DNA of 64,000 bases from Deltaproteobacteria bacterium (lineage in GTDB: Bacteria > Desulfobacterota > Syntrophia > Syntrophales > JACQWR01), in NCBI GenBank assembly GCA_016209105.1, contig JACQWR010000004.1, positions 62,001 to 126,000 of the forward strand, given 5' to 3'. The position numbers and the translations under genes are program-made. Shown piece by piece: positions 9,165 through 16,944 of the stretch. The notes beneath the pieces are model-generated. The model was not told the DNA's origin. It ran no database searches and saw only the letters and a list, made by a program, of their open reading frames with translations. How positions within the stretch are numbered: position 1 is the stretch's first letter; every line of letters begins with the position of its first letter.

Positions 9165-10271
9165 GTGGCTGTTGCTATACTCTACCGAGAAGATGTGCGG
9201 GAATATGATTTTGGGCCCGGTCATCCCTTCCGCGGCGACCGGTATGAGATCTTCCCCAAATTCCTCAAGGAACGTGTCCCCGAAAACGATAATTACCGCC
9301 TCTTGGAGGCAGCCCCGGCTACCGATGAGGACATCCTCCTGATCTGCAGCAGAGACTATATGGAGTTCACGCGTGCTTACTATCAAGCCGCCCATAATGG
9401 TACGATAGATCACGATGCATTTGAACGTTACCAGAGCATGGATAACATGCCTTTTGAGGCGCCGGGGAAAATTGAGGAAGCCGCCAGGCTCATCATCGGC
9501 CAGGCTAAGTTCGGGTGTGACCTCATTCAGAAAGGCACCTATAAAAAGGTTATCTCAATCGGCGGCGGGTTGCATCATGCCAATTCCTGTTTCGGCGAGG
9601 GGTTTTGCCTGTACAATGACGTTGCGTTTGCGGCACGATACCTGCTGAACAACTACCAACTGGAACGCGTGTTGATCTTGGATACCGATGCCCACGCTGG
9701 CAACGGAACCTGCGCTTATTTTTATGAAGATCCGAGAGTCCTGTTCATTGACCTGCACCAAGACCCGCACACGCTTTATCCCGGCACCGGTTTTGCCCGC
9801 GATATCGGCGCTGCTCAAGGCAAGGGGTTTACGGTCAATGTTCCCCTGCCCCCGAACGCAGGGTGCGATTCGTACCAGAGCCTTTTCGATGAAATCGTGG
9901 AACCGCTGGCGCGGGAGTTTCAGCCGCAGATCATCATCCGGAATGGCGGTTCCGACCCGCACCCGGAAGATGGGCTAACCGACCTCGACCTTCCAATACA
10001 CGGCTTCCATATGATAGGGGAGAAGGTTCGCTGCCTGGCAGACGAAATATGCCAGGGCAGGGAACTGGACCTGATCGCTTCAGGCTACAATAAACGTATT
10101 CTCCCTTATGCCTGGCTCGCTTTGATCTCCGGCATAGCCGACTGGAACACCACTGTCGAGGAGCCGGCGCCAGCCACGCGAACCGTCTATAAAGACCCTG
10201 TCGGCCAAGCGAAACTCATCGAAACGGAACTCAAGAACCACCTGAAACCCTACTGGAAGTGTTTTCAATAA
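9165..10271 (+). CDS. Histone deacetylase / acetoin-utilisation family hydrolase
   Basis: A zinc amidohydrolase of the arginase/deacetylase fold, 368 residues. The active-site pair is in GGGLHHA (His137-His138). The predicted metal ligands are Asp175 and His177 in DTDAHAGNGT, and Asp264 in NGGSDPHPEDG. Bacterial members hydrolyse acetyl-lysine or acetylpolyamines, or act as AcuC-like deacetylases of acetyl-CoA synthetase; the true substrate here is not visible. The start is GTG 9165, set by an AAGGAGG site at 9154-9160. The gene stands alone, divergent from the PII-like gene and convergent with the next. Confidence 0.88.
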   Translation: MAVAILYREDVREYDFGPGHPFRGDRYEIFPKFLKERVPENDNYRLLEAAPATDEDILLICSRDYMEFTRAYYQAAHNGTIDHDAFERYQSMDNMPFEAPGKIEEAARLIIGQAKFGCDLIQKGTYKKVISIGGGLHHANSCFGEGFCLYNDVAFAARYLLNNYQLERVLILDTDAHAGNGTCAYFYEDPRVLFIDLHQDPHTLYPGTGFARDIGAAQGKGFTVNVPLPPNAGCDSYQSLFDEIVEPLAREFQPQIIIRNGGSDPHPEDGLTDLDLPIHGFHMIGEKVRCLADEICQGRELDLIASGYNKRILPYAWLALISGIADWNTTVEEPAPATRTVYKDPVGQAKLIETELKNHLKPYWKCFQ

Positions 10272-10328
10272 CCCGCTCTTGGATAAAGGTAAAGACAGGT
10301 CAGCAAACCCCAACAAGCTGCGGCGCCT

Positions 10329-10964
10329 CTAAGTCTGCTTCGGCAAGCTTTCACGGATGAACTCAAGCACGCTTTCAAAAAAGTCAAAGGCCAAAACGTC
10401 CCGTATTTCTCCGATAGAAGCCCCCACCGCAAACTCATGGTCGGTTTCTTTACAGTGCTTGATTATTATTTCAAAGGAAACGCTCTTGTTGATGGAGTGT
10501 GCGGTACTCAAAATGCAAAGATATGAGAAGTTTGTCTCCAGCGCATGGGGGCATCTGAATCGCAGACCATGCGGACTGAAATCCATTAAAACGCCCTGTG
10601 TGGAAAAATCACCTTTTTGTATGGAGAGTCGTATGTGCTGGTGGTATCCTTCCGGAAAAGGAAATCGCTCCTCGCTCCTGAACTCAGCCATATCACTCTC
10701 TGATAACGGGACAAGCATTTTAATATCCCGGATCACCTGCAGGTACTTGATCCAGTTCAGCAGTTTGGAAGATGCTTGCAAGGCCTGGTTTATATATTCC
10801 TGGATACTATCCTTTGGATCTTCTTTCTTGGCCCGATCAAGCAGTAGCGCTATGGTAAATAATTTATTGGTGACCATGTCCGCGATGCAGTCGAGCTGTT
10901 TTTTATTGTCCACAAAACAGTGCTCTGCATCATCTCCACAAATTTTTGCGCACCTTTTCTGCAT
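10329..10964 (-). CDS. PilZ-like domain protein with Cys-rich N terminus
   Basis: 211 residues from ATG 10964, which has a GGGGGTG site; the frame extends to GTG 11018 without one. The N terminus is rich in cysteine (CAKICGDDAEHC), then helical. The C-terminal half shows a PilZ-like pattern, with arginines in EFRSEERFPFPEG followed by DFSPHGLRF, the D-x-S-x-x-G motif that contacts cyclic di-GMP. A weak match means a c-di-GMP effector is probable, not certain. The cysteines could bind metal. It is separate from, but functionally akin to, the gene at 11971. Confidence 0.6.
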   Translation of the reverse strand: MQKRCAKICGDDAEHCFVDNKKQLDCIADMVTNKLFTIALLLDRAKKEDPKDSIQEYINQALQASSKLLNWIKYLQVIRDIKMLVPLSESDMAEFRSEERFPFPEGYHQHIRLSIQKGDFSTQGVLMDFSPHGLRFRCPHALETNFSYLCILSTAHSINKSVSFEIIIKHCKETDHEFAVGASIGEIRDVLAFDFFESVLEFIRESLPKQT

Positions 10965-11196
10965 GGCAACACACCCCCGAATGAATATGTCCGGTTCGCT
11001 CCGCACAGCCTTGTGCACCAGTCAGGGCGCCGGGGAAAAAAAGGAGTTCCCGGAATCCCGCATTTTCACGATATATTGTTCCGGCTGACCTTCAATGCGG
11101 CATCAGTCTCCCGGTGGGAAGATTAACCTTAAGTCGCTTCGGTCAACAAGATAGGGAATGGCTTGAAGGGGTTACATCGTCGTTGCTGCCGGCAAC

Positions 11197-11715
11197 TTAA
11201 GCCTTGTCCAGCTCCTTGTTCCATTCGGCCACGTCCGCTTTTACCGAAGAGAGAGGCTCCGTTGCGTCACCTTCAATCACGATGGAGGCGATTCGGCTAT
11301 TCTGGGATATACTGTTGACCACCCGCATATCCTCCTCCCCAATGACCTCTCCGAATACCGTGTGGTGGTCATCAAGCCAAGGGGTCGGCACATGTGTTAT
11401 GAAGAATTGGCTTCCGTTGGTGTTGGGGCCTGCATTGGCCATTGATAGCATGCCGGGCTTGTCGTGGCGCAGGTCGGCGACAAACTCATCACGGAACCGG
11501 TAGCCCGGACCGCCGGTTCCGTTCCCTATCGGGCATCCGCCCTGGATCATGAAATCATTTATCACTCGATGAAAGGTAAGATTGTTGTAAAAGCCGCGAT
11601 TGGCAAGGTTAACAAAATTGGCAACCGTAAGCGGCGTCTTATCGGGAAAAAGTCTCAGGCGTATAGTCCCCTTGTCGGTACTGATCGAAGCAATCAACCC
11701 AGTCTCTTCTGGCAT
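11197..11715 (-). CDS. Peptidyl-prolyl cis-trans isomerase, cyclophilin type
   Basis: A 172-residue single-domain cyclophilin that speeds prolyl isomerisation during folding. Characteristic segments are [15 protein letters not shown] (catalytic Arg and Phe), [16 protein letters not shown] (substrate pocket) and [13 protein letters not shown]. No signal peptide is seen, so it is probably cytoplasmic. It is transcribed alone; 230-250 bp regions on each side contain no other gene. Confidence 0.95.
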   Translation of the reverse strand: MPEETGLIASISTDKGTIRLRLFPDKTPLTVANFVNLANRGFYNNLTFHRVINDFMIQGGCPIGNGTGGPGYRFRDEFVADLRHDKPGMLSMANAGPNTNGSQFFITHVPTPWLDDHHTVFGEVIGEEDMRVVNSISQNSRIASIVIEGDATEPLSSVKADVAEWNKELDKA

Positions 11716-11861
11716 ATTGGTTTTCCTTTCTGTTGGCCGTTATTCTAATCATGATACCATAACATCCGTTAAATGCGATACCCTAAACTTCACCATAACG
11801 GCCTCCCGGTCAACCGCTCACGAATACGATGTAGCATCTTCTTGCAATCGCACAAAGGTCA

Positions 11862-11890
11862 TTGACAACGATAACATACAAGCCTATACT
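11862..11890 (+). promoter_or_regulatory. Sigma70-type promoter for the 11971 PilZ gene
   Basis: TTGACA (11862-11867), a 17-bp spacer and TATACT (11885-11890), ending 80 bp before the ATG. This is one of the best consensus promoters in the window. The rest of 11716-11970 shows no gene. Confidence 0.75.
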
Positions 11891-11970
11891 TACACGGCAT
11901 AGCTGGGGATATTAGGCAATTTGCTGCGGTAGGCGTCTTTTCAATAACAAAAAAGTGGAGGCAAAACACC

Positions 11971-12627
11971 ATGCAAATCGCTCTCGTGTCAAGGCCCGGC
12001 GATGTTTTGGAAGCCTATGTCCGCTTCTTTGAAGCGAACGGAGTGCATCCGTTGCACTGCATGTCTGTTTCGGAACTGTATCACAAGCTCCCCGATACGT
12101 CACTCAGCGGCGTGGTTGTTGATATGCCGACCCTGGTCAAGTCCGTGGGAACGGAAAAATTTCTGCTCCAGACGCTTGAAGGGGTATTCCCCAATATCAG
12201 AACCAATTGGAATCCAAAAGCCGGGTTTCAGGCAATTTTCCATGACAGCAGCAAATCGGGCGAAGAAAACCTCAGGGCCTTCCTGCAAGACTGCCGTAAT
12301 TTTAAACCGCGCGGTCTGCGTAAGGATAAACGAACAGCAAAAAACTTCAATGTCCTGTTCTGGCTCGATGGGGAATCCGAGCAAACAGCTCAACGGGCAT
12401 ACACGTCAGATATCTGCGGTGGCGGTCTGTTTGTCTGTACCTGTTACCCTCCTCCGGTTGACACCTCCGTGTGGGTAAAGCTGCTGGATTTGGATGAACG
12501 GCCCTTCAAGCTCGTGGTGCGGTGGAAAATGGACTGGGGTGTCGCCAAGCGCGTCCCTGGATTCGGCGGCATGTTTGTTGATCTGCAGGATGACCTGGCC
12601 AAAAAAGTGGCTGATGTACTGATATAA
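11971..12627 (+). CDS. Receiver-like plus PilZ domain protein
   Basis: 218 residues with two parts. Residues 1-110 resemble a response-regulator receiver fold (MQIALVSRPGDVLEAYVRFF, then VVVDMPTLV) but lack the usual acidic cluster. Residues 118-218 look like a PilZ domain: RKDKRTAKNFNVLFWL at its start, SDICGGGLFV in place of D-x-S-x-x-G, and FGGMFVDL at the end. A role as c-di-GMP-related regulator of surface behaviour is inference. It is driven by the strong promoter at 11862. Confidence 0.65.
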   Translation: MQIALVSRPGDVLEAYVRFFEANGVHPLHCMSVSELYHKLPDTSLSGVVVDMPTLVKSVGTEKFLLQTLEGVFPNIRTNWNPKAGFQAIFHDSSKSGEENLRAFLQDCRNFKPRGLRKDKRTAKNFNVLFWLDGESEQTAQRAYTSDICGGGLFVCTCYPPPVDTSVWVKLLDLDERPFKLVVRWKMDWGVAKRVPGFGGMFVDLQDDLAKKVADVLI

Positions 12628-12654
12628 CAACACACAGGGGCGGGACGATTAAGG

Positions 12655-12678
12655 TTCTCCGCCGCAAGCTGCGGAGAA
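12655..12678 (+). terminator. Possible terminator hairpin after the PilZ gene
   Basis: TTCTCCGC and GCGGAGAA form an 8-bp stem around an 8-base loop, 28 bp after the stop of the 11971 gene. It lacks a clear T-run, so termination is uncertain. Downstream, about 12733-12752, another GC-rich imperfect repeat (CCCCGCGGC...CCACGGGG) resembles the REP-like elements elsewhere. Confidence 0.4.
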
Positions 12679-12805
12679 TCTTCGATTCCCAAGGAACATT
12701 ATCGTCCATCATTCGCTCGCTTACCCCGCGGCACGCCACGGGGAATGCGCTCGCTGCCGAATTCATGAACTGTATCGTACCGAGCTTCCCGGATTGCCTC
12801 CCTGC

Positions 12806-13123
12806 TCATTGCAGCAGGTAGCCTGCCCGTTTCCAACCTTCTACGCCGCCGCCCAGGATCGTTATGTTTTCGTATCCCTTGTCGAGGAAGTCTGCTGCCA
12901 CACGGGCAGACGTGCGCTCCTCGGGTCAGGCGCAGTAGAAGATGATCTCCTGTGTTTTTGGCATACCGGGAAGCATGCTCTTGAACTTACTGAAGGGGAT
13001 GGAACCCTCGATCTTGAAATTCGCGTATTTCTCGTCGCTGTCATAGGCGCAGACGAAAAGAGCGTTGCCCGATTTCACTCTCTTGTACACTTCTTCCGCA
13101 CTGATACGCACCGGTGTCGTCAT
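12806..13123 (-). CDS. Rhodanese-domain selenoprotein (in-frame UGA = Sec66)
   Basis: A single-domain rhodanese-like sulfurtransferase of 105 residues. Conventional reading stops at UGA 12928-12926, giving a 65-residue stub; reading UGA as selenocysteine continues the frame for 39 more residues to TGA 12808-12806. The continuation completes the family's C-terminal half: YCA-U-PEERTSARVAADFLDKGY and ILGGGVEGWKRAGY. The Sec falls exactly at the catalytic Cys position of rhodaneses. The start ATG 13123 has a GGAGGG site. A stable hairpin directly follows the UGA and is a good SECIS candidate. Sec rhodaneses are known in anaerobic proteobacteria. The alternative, a nonsense mutation of a Cys codon, is less likely. 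Confidence 0.88.
12883..12928 (-). promoter_or_regulatory. Candidate bacterial SECIS element
   Basis: Immediately after the UGA (12928-12926), on the minus strand, CGAGGA pairs with UCCUCG (6 bp). Above an asymmetric internal loop, GUCUGC pairs with GCAGAC (6 bp), leaving a 10-base apical loop CCGUGUGGCA. Position and shape fit a SelB-binding SECIS inside the coding sequence. Confidence 0.7.
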
Positions 13124-13324
13124 AATTTTCCCTCCGTACATTCATTAAGGGTTGTTTGCCGAGTGCTCAGCATCTGTCCTGACCTTCAGGCCTTCTGCGT
13201 CTTTTCCGCGGGCACGGCAATTGGCAACAGCTTCTGGAGGAACCTTCCTTATCGCAACAATGACAAAAAGGGGAATAATAGCGGCTCCGCAACGAGGAAA
13301 AACCCGGAGAACAAGGTCGGCTGA

Positions 13325-14062
13325 TTATCGCCCCTTGATGATGCCGCGCACGCGCTCCAGTTCCTCCGGCGTATCCACCTCCACAGAGTCATAGGGGGTC
13401 TCCACGACCTTGATCCGGTAGCCGTGCTCGAGCGCCCGCAACTGTTCCAGCGCCTCCAGTCGCTCCAGCACTCCCTCGGAAAGTTGGGTAAAGACGGAAA
13501 GAAAAGACCTCCGATAGGCATATATTCCGTGGTGTTTGTAATAGGAAACGTTCAGTCTGCCGCCCCGCACGTAGGGGATGGTGGAGCGGGAAAAGTACAA
13601 GGCAAAATGTTCGTGATCAAAAACCGTCTTGACTGCGTTGGGGTGGGTGATCTCCTCCGCGCGCACGATTTTGTAAATAAGCGTTGCCATGGGCAGGGTG
13701 GGATCGGCAAGCAGCGGCCCTGATACTTCAGCAATCTGCGATGGTTCAAATAGCGGCTGGTCGCCTTGGACATTCACCACAATATCGTCATCTTTGACGC
13801 CCAGGATAGCAACAGCCTCGGCAATCCTGTCGGTACCCGACCGGTGCCTGGGTGACGTCATGACCGCCTGACCGCCAAAGTTTCTCACGGCGGCGGCGAT
13901 CCGCTCGTCATCCGTTGCTACGGCGGTACGGGAGACTGTCTTCGCCTGTTGCACGCGTTCATACACATGCTGGATCATGGGTTTGCCGCACAGATCCGCC
14001 AGGGGCTTCCCGGCAAAGCGCGTGGATTCATAACGCGAAGGAATGACGCAGACTACGTTCAT
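13325..14062 (-). CDS. kdsB: 3-deoxy-manno-octulosonate cytidylyltransferase
   Basis: Transfers CMP from CTP to Kdo (or 8-amino-Kdo) for lipopolysaccharide inner-core synthesis. 245 residues, the usual size. Diagnostic segments are IPSRYESTRFAGKPL (nucleotide loop), ATDDERI, RHRSGTDRIAEA, VNVQGDQPL and the C-terminal ETPYDSVEVDTPEEL. It is the last gene of a minus-strand set with kdnB, kdnA and hldD. In Shewanella, kdnB, kdnA and kdsB are neighbours and KdsB prefers Kdo8N; the context here suggests the same substrate. Between this gene and the rhodanese start, 13124-13324 has no supportable gene. Confidence 0.96.
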   Translation of the reverse strand: MNVVCVIPSRYESTRFAGKPLADLCGKPMIQHVYERVQQAKTVSRTAVATDDERIAAAVRNFGGQAVMTSPRHRSGTDRIAEAVAILGVKDDDIVVNVQGDQPLFEPSQIAEVSGPLLADPTLPMATLIYKIVRAEEITHPNAVKTVFDHEHFALYFSRSTIPYVRGGRLNVSYYKHHGIYAYRRSFLSVFTQLSEGVLERLEALEQLRALEHGYRIKVVETPYDSVEVDTPEELERVRGIIKGR

Positions 14063-14155
14063 AGGCAGAGAGAGAATGATTCTCTATGGTTTTCTTCAAA
14101 TAGTAGCTCTATTCTTCATTTACCGGATCATCTTGTTTTCTGAATCTTACATTTA

Positions 14156-14283
14156 GGCGGCTTCGCAAAAAGACTCAGAGGCAAGGCGTGCAAACCCTGA
14201 GGAATGAGGCGTACATTTAGCGTACGCTGCAACGACGAAGGGTGAAGCACAACACAGCATATGAGGCGTTTTCCAAAGCCGTC
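14156..14283. repeat. Dispersed ~125-bp palindromic repeat, copy 1
   Basis: Ends GGCGGCTTCGCAAAAAG and CGTTTTCCAAAGCCGTC are inverted. The interior shows GCAAGGCGTGCAAACCCTGAGGAATGAGGCGTAC around the centre CGTACATTTAGCGTACGC. Related copies lie at 15268, 16816, 33523 and 38289. This copy ends inside the stop codon of hldD and lies between hldD and kdsB. Confidence 0.75.
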
Positions 14284-15253
14284 ACAAATAGGGGTTGTTC
14301 GTCTGTAGATAACCGGTCACATAGTCACGGACAGCATCCTCCAAGCTGCGAAACGCCACGGGGCATCCGGCATTCCCGATCTTTTCCATCTTCGCCTCCG
14401 TGAAATACTGGTACTGGTCGCGGATAGCGGGCGGCATCTCGATATATTCAATACGGGGCTCGGATCCCATGGCGGTAAAAACGGCCTGAACAAGGTCGTT
14501 CCACGTCCGCGCGCGGCCCGCGCCGAGGTTGAAAATCCCGTTGACCCTGCGGTGCTTCAGCAGCCACCACAGTACATCCACGCAGTCTTTCACGTAAACG
14601 AAATCGCGCATCTGCCCGCCGTCACTGTATTCCGGCTTGTAGGATTTGAAAAGGCGTACGCTGCCCCGTTCCCGTATCTGGAAAAAGGCCTTGTAAACAA
14701 CGCTCGTCATGTCGCCCTTATGGTACTCATGGGGGCCGAAGACGTTGAAAAATTTGATCCCCGTTATTTTCCGTTCCGCCTGGTGCCGCAATACCCACAG
14801 GTCAAAAAACTGCTTCGAGAAGCCGTATTTATTGATGGGCTGCAAGCTCCGGGTTGCCTCGTCATCGTCGGAGAAGCCCGCCGTGCCGTCTCCATACGTG
14901 GCCGCCGAGCTGGCGTAGATGAAACGCACCTTGTGATTCATGGCCCACTCGGCCAGCCGGCGGGTATACCGGTAGTTATTCTCCATCAGGTACCCGGCAT
15001 CCTGTTCCGTCGTGGAAGAGCAGGCCCCCATATGGATCAGCGCCCGGATGTTGAAGGGCAGCTTTTCCGCCTGGAGCATCTTCAGGAAATCGTCCTTGTG
15101 GAGATAATCGGCATATCGCCGCTTTACGAGGTTCTTCCACTTGTCCGACGTGTCCAGCTCATCAACGACAATGATATCGTTGATTCCCTCATTGTTCAAT
15201 TTCCAGACAAAGGCGCTGCCGATGAAGCCTGCGCCGCCGGTTACCACGATCAT
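14282..15253 (-). CDS. hldD: ADP-glyceromanno-heptose 6-epimerase
   Basis: Converts ADP-D-glycero-D-manno-heptose to the L-glycero form for the LPS inner core. A short-chain dehydrogenase-like enzyme of 323 residues. It has the N-terminal NAD(P)-binding GGAGFIGSAFV, the HMGACSSTTEQD segment, the catalytic Tyr-Lys in NKYGFSKQ, and FNVFGPHEYHKGDMTSV, all typical of HldD. The start ATG 15253 is preceded by AAGGAGAAAGC. It lies between kdsB and kdnA on the same strand, so four core-sugar genes are grouped. Confidence 0.96.
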   Translation of the reverse strand: MIVVTGGAGFIGSAFVWKLNNEGINDIIVVDELDTSDKWKNLVKRRYADYLHKDDFLKMLQAEKLPFNIRALIHMGACSSTTEQDAGYLMENNYRYTRRLAEWAMNHKVRFIYASSAATYGDGTAGFSDDDEATRSLQPINKYGFSKQFFDLWVLRHQAERKITGIKFFNVFGPHEYHKGDMTSVVYKAFFQIRERGSVRLFKSYKPEYSDGGQMRDFVYVKDCVDVLWWLLKHRRVNGIFNLGAGRARTWNDLVQAVFTAMGSEPRIEYIEMPPAIRDQYQYFTEAKMEKIGNAGCPVAFRSLEDAVRDYVTGYLQTNNPYL

Positions 15254-15267
15254 GCTTTCTCCTTACC

Positions 15268-15390
15268 AGGCTGTTGAAAAACGCCCGTCTGCTGCGTTAC
15301 CCTCGTCCTTCGTCGCTACGACGTACGGACAAGCACGCCTCACTCCTCAGGACTTCGGAGGCCTTGCATCCGAGCATTTTTGAACAGCCT
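15268..15390. repeat. Dispersed palindromic repeat, copy 2
   Basis: Clear terminal inverted repeat: AGGCTGTTGAAAAA at the left and TTTTTGAACAGCCT at the right. The interior includes CTGCGTTACCCTCGTCCTTCGTCGCTACGACGTACGG, shared with the other copies. It lies between kdnA and hldD and could alter their cotranscription. Confidence 0.8.
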
Positions 15391-15417
15391 GAGCAAATGC
15401 AGTTTTTCAATTGCCCG

Positions 15418-16617
15418 CTAAAGTTCCCGTGCTGCCTGTTCAATCCCTTTTTTGATGGTGGCAATCTTCTCTTCGGGCATCTTTACCGCGATCCCCATGA
15501 CGAGTGTCCGCCCCAGGATATCCTCCGCTTGAGGAATGTTTTCCCGCCGGTAATCGGCCTTCCCCTTGTAGCCAGGATCGTTAAATGGATATTTTTTCGA
15601 GCTGGCGGTAGAACGCGCCAGGAAATGTTCCCAGTTGGGCACATAATGCCACATATTATCCTTGTAGCGGACCGTATCTATCCCCTGCCCCGCGAGGGCC
15701 TTCTGAAATTTCTTTGCCCGGTCCTCCGACGGCAGATTGAATGCCAGAAAGGTGGCCGAATCTCCGGCGGGGTCGGGAATATCCCGGAACCCGATCCCCT
15801 TGACGGCCTTCAGGGCCTCCCTGATGCTCGCCTTGTTCTTTCTCTGCGCGGCGATAATGCCGTCCAACTTGCGCAGTTGGGCCAGGCCCAGGGCGCCCTG
15901 TATCTCGTTCATCCTATAATTGAAGCCGAGAATCGTTCTCCCGTCCATGGCGCGGCCCGCCGCCTTGTGATCGTGCCCGTGGTCGTGATACCATTCGGCG
16001 CGGTCGGCCAAATCCTTGTTGTCCGTCAGGACCATCCCCCCCTCGCCCGTGGTAACGGTCTTCACGTAATCAAAGCTGAAGATGCCCATATCGCCGAAGG
16101 TGCCCAGTTTTTTTCCCTTAAAGCCCGCGCCGCATCCCTGGGCATTGTCTTCCAGCACCAGAAGTTTGTGCTGTCGGGCGACGGCAACAATCTTATCTAT
16201 CCGTGCCGGCGCCCCGCACATATGGACGGGGATGACCGCCTTCGTGTAGGGGGTGATTTTCCTCGGGATATCGTCGGGGTCCAGGCAGAGGGATGTGTCA
16301 ATGTCCGCCATGACGGGAACGGCGCCCACTTCCATGACCGCCTCGTACGTAGCCAGAAACGTGAAGGCGGGAACGATTACCTCATCACCCGGGCCGATAT
16401 CCATGGCCATAAGCGCTACCTTGAGAGCGGCGGATCCGGATGTTACCCCCAGGGCATATCTTGCCCCGCAGTACTTCGCAAACGCCTCTTCAAATTCCCG
16501 ACACTTGAAAACGCCCTTTCGTTCCACGTCGAAATTGTATCGTATGAGGATGCCCGTCTCCAGAACTTCGAGCACTTCTTTTATTTCTTCTTTCCCGATT
16601 ACTTCCGCACCAGCCAT
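15418..16617 (-). CDS. kdnA: 8-amino-3,8-dideoxy-manno-octulosonate transaminase, KdnA-like
   Basis: A PLP aminotransferase of the DegT/DnrJ/EryC1/StrS family, 399 residues. The Schiff-base lysine is in FSFDYVKTVTTGEGG. Segments recalled from Shewanella KdnA match well: RYNFDVER near the N terminus, HMCGAPARIDKI, DHGHDHKAAGR, LRKLDGIIAAQRKNK and FRDIPDPAGDSATFLAF. KdnA aminates the 8-oxo-Kdo made by KdnB, using glutamate, to give Kdo8N. The start ATG 16617 has a GGGAGGAC site; the open frame runs to 16728 across a hairpin repeat and was not extended. Neighbours kdnB and kdsB support the assignment. Confidence 0.87.
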   Translation of the reverse strand: MAGAEVIGKEEIKEVLEVLETGILIRYNFDVERKGVFKCREFEEAFAKYCGARYALGVTSGSAALKVALMAMDIGPGDEVIVPAFTFLATYEAVMEVGAVPVMADIDTSLCLDPDDIPRKITPYTKAVIPVHMCGAPARIDKIVAVARQHKLLVLEDNAQGCGAGFKGKKLGTFGDMGIFSFDYVKTVTTGEGGMVLTDNKDLADRAEWYHDHGHDHKAAGRAMDGRTILGFNYRMNEIQGALGLAQLRKLDGIIAAQRKNKASIREALKAVKGIGFRDIPDPAGDSATFLAFNLPSEDRAKKFQKALAGQGIDTVRYKDNMWHYVPNWEHFLARSTASSKKYPFNDPGYKGKADYRRENIPQAEDILGRTLVMGIAVKMPEEKIATIKKGIEQAAREL

Positions 16618-16682
16618 TACGTCCTCCCTGCCTTGTTCGTTTCTTACAGGCACCAACCTCTCGCCTGCCGGACTTGTAAAAA

Positions 16683-16797
16683 GTGAAGCTCCCCGCTCAG
16701 GAGAGCGGGGCTTCCCGGCAAGGAACATCTCTGTTCATCATTGCGCCCCTTACCCCGCCTGGAAGGCGGGGCTTGCGGAGGACGCCCCCGGTCACGA
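16683..16797. repeat. Two REP-like hairpins in tandem
   Basis: First unit, 16683-16724: GTGAAGCTCCCCGCT / AGCGGGGCTTCCCGGCAAGGAAC. Second unit, about 16751-16797: TACCCCGCC / GGCGGGGCTTGCGGAGGACGCCCCCGGTCA. They represent two subtypes that differ in the tail after the stem. They fill the kdnB-kdnA gap together with the palindromic repeat at 16816. Confidence 0.6.
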
Positions 16798-16815
16798 AAC
16801 TGTTAATTTTTTCAG

Positions 16816-16944
16816 GACGGCTTCGTAAAAAGCTCCGCAGGCAAGGCGCGCGAAGCCTGAGGAGTGAGGCGTACTTTTGGACGTACGCTGCAACGACGAA
16901 GGATGAAGCACAACTTGAGCATCCGGGCGTTTTACGAAGTCGTC
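16816..16944. repeat. Dispersed palindromic repeat, copy 3
   Basis: Inverted ends GACGGCTTCGTAAAAAGC and CGTTTTACGAAGTCGTC. The interior CCTGAGGAGTGAGGCGTAC and CGTACGCTGCAACGACGAAGG is nearly identical to copy 1. The right end overlaps the stop codon of kdnB. Confidence 0.8.

Noticed and set aside
13124-13324. Possible small minus-strand membrane peptide (PLFVIVAIRKVPPEAVANC-like frame)
   Set aside because: There is no start codon or ribosome-binding site, and the hydrophobic stretch needs a frame change; too weak to call a gene.
15274-16686. Long plus-strand open frame (470 codons) opposite kdnA
   Set aside because: It lies antisense to a clear aminotransferase and shows no family pattern; long antisense frames are expected in this GC-rich DNA. 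The same holds for frames opposite the transglutaminase gene (40937-42400) and the sulfite reductase (47738-49165).
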